Positions 59,214 to 64,000 of a stretch of DNA of 64,000 bases are shown here, piece by piece (position 1 is the stretch's first letter; every line of letters starts with the position of its first letter). A model generated the notes under the pieces. The model searched no databases. It was given only the letters and a program-made list of their open reading frames with translations, and was not told the DNA's origin. The translations under genes and the position numbers were made by a program. This DNA comes from Caballeronia sp. NK8 (GTDB taxonomy: Bacteria > Pseudomonadota > Gammaproteobacteria > Burkholderiales > Burkholderiaceae): NCBI RefSeq assembly GCF_018408855.1, contig NZ_AP024322.1, positions 1,426,001 through 1,490,000 of the forward strand. Direction: 5' to 3'.

Positions 59214-60251
59214 ATGATTTACCCTTGGCAAACCGATGACTGGCAACGTCTCCAGCACTTGCGCGCGCACTGGCCGCATGCGCTGTTGCTGCACGGAGAG
59301 GCCGGCATCGGCAAGCTTCAGTTCGCGCAGCATCTGGCGAAGGGCCTGCTGTGCGAAGCGCCCACGGCGAACCACGAGCCGTGCGGCGCGTGTCCGGCAT
59401 GCCTGTGGTTTTCGCAGGGCAACCATCCCGACTACCGTTCCGTGCTGCCTGAAGCGCTCGCCGGGCTCGCGGCCGGAGGCGCCGACGCCACCGACTCGGC
59501 CGAAAAAACGGACGGCGACGAGGGCAAGAAGACTCGCACGCCCAGCAAGGAAATCAAGATCGAGCAGGTGCGCGCGCTGCTGGATTTCTGCGGCGTCGGC
59601 TCGCATCGGGGCGGCCTGCGGGTCGTGCTGCTGTATCCGGCCGAGGCGCTAAATGTCGCGGCGGCCAATGCGCTCCTGAAGACGCTCGAGGAACCGCCTT
59701 CGGGCGTGGTGTTCCTGCTGGTGTCGGCGCGCGTCGACCGGCTGTTGCCGACCATCATCAGCCGCTGCCGGCAGTGGCCGATGAGCGTGCCGCCGCAGAC
59801 GGAAGCGAGCGCGTGGCTCGCATCGCAGGGCGTCGACGATCCGGCGGGGCTGCTCGCGCAGGCAGGCGGCGCGCCGCTTGCCGCGCTTGCGCTGGCGAAC
59901 GACGAGCACCGCGCCTTGCGCGACTTCGCGCTCGCGCAACTGGCCGCCGGACCGAATTGCGACGCCTTCGCGTGCGGGGAGAATCTGCAGAAAGTGCCCG
60001 TGCCGCTCGTGCTCGGCTGGCTGCAGCGCTGGCTTTACGACTTGCTTGCGGAGCGCACGGCGGGCCGGCCGCGCTATTTTCCCGGCGCCGCGAAAGCGCT
60101 CGCCCGCTGCGCGCACAGCGCCGATTCCGCCGCGCTCGCTCGTTACATGAAGACCGTCACGCGTCAGCGCGCGGTCGAGAACCATCCGCTCAACGCGCGC
60201 CTCGTGTTCGAGGAACTGTTCATCGGGTATCGCGGGATTTATACGGCCTGA
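59214..60251 (+). CDS. holB: DNA polymerase III subunit delta'
   Basis: Delta' is part of the clamp loader. The 345-aa protein has an ATPase-like fold with the P-loop LLHGEAGIGKLQFAQ, four zinc cysteines in CEAPTANHEPCGACPAC, LLKTLEEPPSGVVFLLV and the SRC finger ISRCRQW. A charged stretch (about residues 85-110, ATDSAEKTDGDEGKK) is an unconserved linker. ATG 59214 (MIYPWQTDDW) matches relatives; a TTG at 59202 is open too. Confidence 0.95.
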   Translation: MIYPWQTDDWQRLQHLRAHWPHALLLHGEAGIGKLQFAQHLAKGLLCEAPTANHEPCGACPACLWFSQGNHPDYRSVLPEALAGLAAGGADATDSAEKTDGDEGKKTRTPSKEIKIEQVRALLDFCGVGSHRGGLRVVLLYPAEALNVAAANALLKTLEEPPSGVVFLLVSARVDRLLPTIISRCRQWPMSVPPQTEASAWLASQGVDDPAGLLAQAGGAPLAALALANDEHRALRDFALAQLAAGPNCDAFACGENLQKVPVPLVLGWLQRWLYDLLAERTAGRPRYFPGAAKALARCAHSADSAALARYMKTVTRQRAVENHPLNARLVFEELFIGYRGIYTA

Positions 60252-60299
60252 CGCGTTCGCGCCGCGCCGTAGCGAAAGAATTGCATCAAGGAGCACCGG

Positions 60300-61085
60300 A
60301 TGTTCGTCGATTCACACTGTCATATCAACTTCGAAGGGCTCGCCGACCGTCTGCCCGACGTGCTCGACAAGATGCGCGCGCACTCGGTCACGCATGCGCT
60401 CTGCGTGTCGGTCGATCTGGAAACGCTGCCTTCGGTGCTCGACATCGCCGAACGGTACGAGAACGTGTATGCCTCCGTCGGCGTGCATCCGGATCACGAG
60501 GACGCGAAGGAGCCGAGCGTCGCCGAGCTGGTCGAACTGGCTGCGCACCCGAAGGTATGCGCGATCGGCGAGACGGGGCTCGATTACTATCGGCTGGAAG
60601 GGCGCAGCATCGACGAGATGGAATGGCAGCGCGAACGTTTTCGCACGCACATTCGTGCCGCACACCAGACTGGCAAGCCGCTCATCGTCCATACGCGTTC
60701 GTCGTCGGAAGACACGCTGCGCATCATGGCCGAAGAGCGCGCCGACGTGCCCGGCGGCGTCATGCATTGTTTCACCGAGCCGTGGGACGTCGCCGAAAAG
60801 GCGCTCGCGCAGAACTTCCATGTCTCGCTGTCGGGCATCGTCACGTTCAAGAACGCGAAGGATGTGCAGGAAGTCGCGCGGCGCGTGCCGATCGAGCGGC
60901 TGCTGATCGAAACCGACTCGCCGTATCTCGCGCCGGTGCCGTATCGGGGCAAGCCGAATGAACCTGCGTATGTGAGTTATGTCGGACGTTTCATCGCGCA
61001 GTTGCGCGAGCAGCCGGAAGAGGCCGTCGCGCAAGCCACCACCGCCAACTTCTTCCGGCTCTTCAAGATCGCGCAGCCAGCCTGA
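60300..61085 (+). CDS. tatD: TatD family metal-dependent hydrolase
   Basis: TatD-type enzymes are metal-dependent 3'-5' exonucleases acting on DNA and RNA. The metal ligands are in DSHCHINF, GETGLDYY, PLIVHTRSS, MHCFTEPWD and IETDSPYLAP. Length 261 aa is typical. AAGGAG precedes ATG 60300. It follows holB by 48 bp; the pilZ gene that separates holB and tatD in Pseudomonas is not present here. Confidence 0.95.
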   Translation: MFVDSHCHINFEGLADRLPDVLDKMRAHSVTHALCVSVDLETLPSVLDIAERYENVYASVGVHPDHEDAKEPSVAELVELAAHPKVCAIGETGLDYYRLEGRSIDEMEWQRERFRTHIRAAHQTGKPLIVHTRSSSEDTLRIMAEERADVPGGVMHCFTEPWDVAEKALAQNFHVSLSGIVTFKNAKDVQEVARRVPIERLLIETDSPYLAPVPYRGKPNEPAYVSYVGRFIAQLREQPEEAVAQATTANFFRLFKIAQPA

Positions 61086-61139
61086 GGGCGGCCGGACCGC
61101 GCGCAAAAAAACTGTTTCAAGGCAATCCGAAGGTCACTT

Positions 61140-61916
61140 ATGAACAATTCCCCGATGGTTTCCATCCTGTCCGCGTCGAGCGCGCCTGACGTTTCCCGCG
61201 CACGCGCTGCGCGCCGTGCCGTGCGCGGTCTGGTCGCCGGCACGCTGCTCGCGGCGTGCGCGATCGCGCAGCCGGTCTGGGCCGCGTCCGTGGACTCGCT
61301 CATCAAGGCGGTCAAGTTCGACGACATTTCGGCCGTCAAGAAACAGCTCGCGCAGGGCGCGGACCCGAATACGGTCGACAACACCGGCACGCCGATCATC
61401 GTGATCGCGGCGCGCGAGAAGTCCGACAAGGTCGGCCAGTTGCTCGCCGACAATCCGAAGACCGATCTTGAGAAAACCGACCCCGCCGGCGAAAACGCGA
61501 TGATGCTCGCCGCGCTCAACGGCGACGCCACCTTCGTGAATCTGCTGATCGCGAAGGACGCCGAAGTGAACAAGAAGGGCTGGACGCCGCTGCACTACGC
61601 GGCAACCAACGGTCATGACGACATCGTGAAGATTTTGGTCGATCATTCGGCGTACATCGACGCGGGCTCGCCGAACGGCACGACGCCACTGATGATGGCG
61701 GCGCGCGGCAATCATCTTTCGACCTGCAAGCTGCTGCTCGACGAAGGCGCGGATCTGCGCGTGAAGAACCAGCTCGGCATGACGGCGGTGGACTTCGCGC
61801 GCAAGTACGAGGCGCGGGACGTCGCAGAGGGTCTGCAGGCACGCCTGGATTCGATGCCTCAAGGCGCAGGCGGTGGCGGCGGCGCTCCGCAAAGCGGCTC
61901 AAACGGTGCAAAATAG
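61140..61916 (+). CDS. Secreted ankyrin-repeat protein
   Basis: The 258-aa product has an N-terminal signal with a long basic lead-in, hydrophobic core (LVAGTLLAACAIAQ) and probable cleavage at VWAAS. About five ankyrin repeats follow, e.g. GWTPLHYAATNGHDDIVKIL and GTTPLMMAARGNHLSTCKLL. The tail is Gly/Gln/Ser-rich. It is probably periplasmic and binds protein. It lies 54 bp after tatD. Partner unknown. Confidence 0.9.
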   Translation: MNNSPMVSILSASSAPDVSRARAARRAVRGLVAGTLLAACAIAQPVWAASVDSLIKAVKFDDISAVKKQLAQGADPNTVDNTGTPIIVIAAREKSDKVGQLLADNPKTDLEKTDPAGENAMMLAALNGDATFVNLLIAKDAEVNKKGWTPLHYAATNGHDDIVKILVDHSAYIDAGSPNGTTPLMMAARGNHLSTCKLLLDEGADLRVKNQLGMTAVDFARKYEARDVAEGLQARLDSMPQGAGGGGGAPQSGSNGAK

Positions 61917-62038
61917 CGCAGCGCGAAATTCGAACGGGGCGAGGGCGGTCAGGCGCGGCCGCCGATCGTCCCAATCGCCCCGATTGCCCCGAACCCGTCG
62001 CCCCAACACGAGCCGCCGCTCAACATAAAAGGAAGATC

Positions 62039-62395
62039 ATGCTGCGGGAATTCGTCATCGCCTGTGCTCTCGCAACGCCCGTGTGCGCGTTCGCGTTTAC
62101 CGGCAACGATCTGAACAAGCTCTGCACCAAAACGGATCCCAATTCGCGAACCGCCTGCGCGGCCTATATCGAAGGCGCGGCGGACGGCATCTACAACACG
62201 ATCGAGGCGATCGGCGGAACCTCCGGGCCGCAGATCGGCCAGTATTTCTGCCTGCCGGCGGACGTGAAGCCGCAGCAACTCACGGACGCGGTGCGCAAGT
62301 ACATCGCCAATAATCCCGACAAGGCCGATTTCAACGCGACCACGATGGTCTCGCTCGGTCTCGGCAAGGCGTTTCCCTGCAAGGCGGAACGCTGA
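62039..62395 (+). CDS. Rap1a/Tai-like small secreted protein
   Basis: The 118-aa product has a signal peptide (VIACALATPVCAFAF) and a mature part with four cysteines: NKLCTKT, RTACAAYIEGAADGI, QYFCLPADVKPQQL and KAFPCKAE. The spacing and the AAYIEGAADG and LCPADV-like segments match the Rap1a/Tai family, known for periplasmic immunity to T6SS amidase effectors in Serratia and Salmonella. No effector gene is nearby, and many family members occur as housekeeping orphans, so an immunity role is not claimed. AAAAGGAAG precedes ATG 62039. Confidence 0.82.
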   Translation: MLREFVIACALATPVCAFAFTGNDLNKLCTKTDPNSRTACAAYIEGAADGIYNTIEAIGGTSGPQIGQYFCLPADVKPQQLTDAVRKYIANNPDKADFNATTMVSLGLGKAFPCKAER

Positions 62396-62530
62396 TCGTC
62401 TTTTGACGCCGGGGCGCCATCGGGCGTCCTGGCGTCGCGCTGCATCGCGCGGCGATCCGCATCCGTGCGATGCGGCCTTCGTATTCACTTCGCCGCCTCC
62501 ACTTTCACGAAGCTGATCTTCGCGACGCTC

Positions 62531-63754
62531 ATGCTCCCACTCGATCACTTCCTGAATCTCGCCGAACGGCCGCTCGGCACCTGGCCCGGCGCGCTGGTCG
62601 TCGCCGTCATCGCCGTGGCCGTCGCGGTGGGCGTGCATCGTATCGGCGCGCGCATCCTGACGCGCATCGCGCGGCCTTATCCGCTGATGAGCGTCGTGTT
62701 GCGCTACATCGACACGCCCGCGCTCATCCTGCTCATCATCCTCGGCATCGGCTTCGTGATCTTCGAGGCGCCCGATGCGCTGCCTTTGATCGGCGTGCTG
62801 CGCGATATCGAAACGGTCGCGCTGATCGCCGCGCTCACGTTCCTCGCGGCGCGTTCGGCCAGCGCGGTGGGCGAGGCGATCGTGCAGGCGCATCCGCTCG
62901 ACACCGACGACAATCTCAACGCGCGCCGCATCCACACGCAGGCGCGCGTGCTCGCGCGCTCGGTGATGGTGGTGATCGTGATCATCGGCTTCGGCGCGGC
63001 GCTGATGGCGTTTCCGAGCGTCAGGCAGATCGGCGCGAGCCTGCTGGCTTCGGCGGGGGTCGCCGGACTCGTCGCCGGGATCGCGGCGCGGCCCGTGCTC
63101 GGCAATCTGATCGCGGGCTTGCAGATCGCGCTGTCGCAGCCGATCCGCCTCGACGATGTCGTCGTGATTCAGGGCGAGTGGGGGCGCGTCGAGGAGATCA
63201 CGGGCACGTATGTTTCGATCCGCATCTGGGACCAGCGGCGGCTCATCGTGCCGTTGCAGTGGTTCATCGAGAATCCGTTCACGAACTGGACGCGCAACAG
63301 CTCGCAGATCATCGGCACGGTGTTTCTGTATGTCGATTACCGCATGCCGATCGCACCGCTGCGCGAAGAACTGGAGCGCATACTCGCGCACGCGCCGGAA
63401 TGGGACGGACGCGTGCAGGTGCTGCAAGTCACCGACGCCACCGATCGCGCCATGCAGTTGCGCGTGCTCGTCAGTTCCTTCGATTCGGCGCTCAACTGGG
63501 ATTTGCGCTGCCGCGTGCGCGAAGGGCTCGTAAACTTCGTGCAGGCGGCGTATCCGCAGTATCTGCCGCGTGCGCGCGCGGATCTGTCGACGGACAAGGA
63601 CCGCCACGTCGATTTCGCGCCGCCGCTGGAGCGCCCGGGCACGGCGCAGGCGGCCAGCACGGCGAACACACCCGCCGATCCGGTCGCGAGCCGCGGCGAG
63701 CCGAGTGGACCGGACCCGCGCGCACATTCGATGGCATCAACCGGGAAGACCTGA
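62531..63754 (+). CDS. Mechanosensitive ion channel (MscS type)
   Basis: The 407-aa channel has an N-terminal helix (ALVVAVIAVAVAVGV), two central helices (residues about 60-125) and a pore helix with the Gly/Ala-rich GASLLASAGVAGLVAGIAAR. The MscS cytosolic beta domain follows (IRLDDVVVIQGEWGRVEEI, RIWDQRRLIVPLQWF, NPFTNWTR). The C-terminal 50 residues are Pro/Ala-rich and disordered. It would relieve turgor on osmotic downshift. ATG 62531 is preferred; the frame is open to 62465, and no strong ribosome site helps decide. Confidence 0.92.
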   Translation: MLPLDHFLNLAERPLGTWPGALVVAVIAVAVAVGVHRIGARILTRIARPYPLMSVVLRYIDTPALILLIILGIGFVIFEAPDALPLIGVLRDIETVALIAALTFLAARSASAVGEAIVQAHPLDTDDNLNARRIHTQARVLARSVMVVIVIIGFGAALMAFPSVRQIGASLLASAGVAGLVAGIAARPVLGNLIAGLQIALSQPIRLDDVVVIQGEWGRVEEITGTYVSIRIWDQRRLIVPLQWFIENPFTNWTRNSSQIIGTVFLYVDYRMPIAPLREELERILAHAPEWDGRVQVLQVTDATDRAMQLRVLVSSFDSALNWDLRCRVREGLVNFVQAAYPQYLPRARADLSTDKDRHVDFAPPLERPGTAQAASTANTPADPVASRGEPSGPDPRAHSMASTGKT

Positions 63755-63830
63755 ACCCACACGGCATTCTCCAGTCGAAAATTTCGGGTTTATCCTGAAA
63801 AATAACGTTCGAAGAGGAAAAGGAAAGCAT

Positions 63831-64000
63831 ATGAGCCGTCTCGTCGTCGTATCCAACCGGGTCGCCACACCGACCGAAACCAAGGGCTCCGCGGGCGGGC
63901 TCGCCGTCGGCGTCTTCGGCGCGCTGAAGGACAGCGGCGGCGTCTGGTTCGGCTGGAGCGGCGATGTGGTGAGCGAAACCGTCGCGAACCAGGGGCCAAA
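63831..64000 (+). CDS. otsA: Trehalose-6-phosphate synthase OtsA (5' part, cut by window end)
   Basis: OtsA joins UDP-glucose and glucose 6-phosphate to trehalose 6-phosphate, for osmotic and desiccation protection. Only the first 56 residues are visible: MSRLVVVSNRVATP, KGSAGGLAVGVFGAL (donor-binding loop) and GGVWFGWSGD, all typical. AAGGAA precedes ATG 63831. It follows the channel gene by 76 bp. Confidence 0.93.
   Translation, partial: MSRLVVVSNRVATPTETKGSAGGLAVGVFGALKDSGGVWFGWSGDVVSETVANQGP

Overview
The window is GC-rich chromosomal DNA with dense, short-spaced genes. Gene content and protein sequences point to a betaproteobacterium of the Burkholderiaceae, most likely the Paraburkholderia/Caballeronia group. 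Evidence for this includes ompR/envZ with Burkholderia-type sequences, the tig-clpP-clpX-lon-hupB-tRNA-ppiD run, a large fused PurL, and a dispersed repeat with an AAAGAAAGTAG hairpin that I associate with this group. No phage, insertion sequence, transposase or CRISPR array was seen. This is core chromosome with a few accessory patches.

Layout. Bases 1-205 carry one copy of the dispersed repeat, next to the 3' end of mfd (206-3682, minus). Next come ispD and ispF (isoprenoid MEP pathway), the peroxide-defence pair ahpC/ahpD, the osmosensor pair ompR/envZ, a small secreted protein with a shortened DUF1501 protein, and a divergent squalene/phytoene synthase-like protein. tRNA-Leu(UAG) follows, then a probable metal-uptake cluster (DUF2946 protein, TonB-dependent receptor, PepSY membrane protein) and a glycerate kinase. 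Bases 17.7-27.1 kb are the protein quality-control core: trigger factor, ClpP, ClpX, Lon, HU, tRNA-Val, tRNA-Asp and the periplasmic-facing foldase PpiD. Then come tesA/ybbA with overlapping divergent starts, pgi, the NAD(P)H-hydrate repair enzyme, a DadA-type dehydrogenase, and purL.

Between purL and a GH20 hexosaminidase lipoprotein lies the most unusual structure: a roughly 600-bp, near-palindromic inverted repeat (about 38428-39045). Its arms are copies of the repeat found at 1-178. The hexosaminidase has its own promoter region with a perfect 17-bp palindrome. After it comes a minus-strand group: a PpiC foldase, then BolA-like and YciB genes that overlap, then MsrB and SelO.

Bases 45.8-55.3 kb form a plus-strand fatty-acid/acyl-CoA catabolic cluster: acyl-CoA ligase, FadB-like bifunctional enzyme, nicotinamidase, thiolase, Dabb protein, hotdog thioesterase, two oxidoreductases and an alpha/beta esterase. 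Several of these genes overlap or are closely spaced. The nicotinamidase is wedged by overlapping stop/start codons between the FadB-like enzyme and the thiolase, which suggests NAD salvage is coupled to an NAD-using pathway. The last section holds NRDE and YgfZ proteins (minus), then the mltG-tmk-holB-tatD cell-wall/DNA-replication operon, an ankyrin-repeat secreted protein, a Rap1a/Tai-like small secreted protein, an MscS-type channel, and the start of otsA (trehalose-6-phosphate synthase), cut by the window edge.

No complete new multi-gene system was found. The best leads are the long inverted-repeat element, the nicotinamidase inside the beta-oxidation operon, the internally shortened DUF1501 protein, and the synthase-like protein with altered aspartate-rich motifs.
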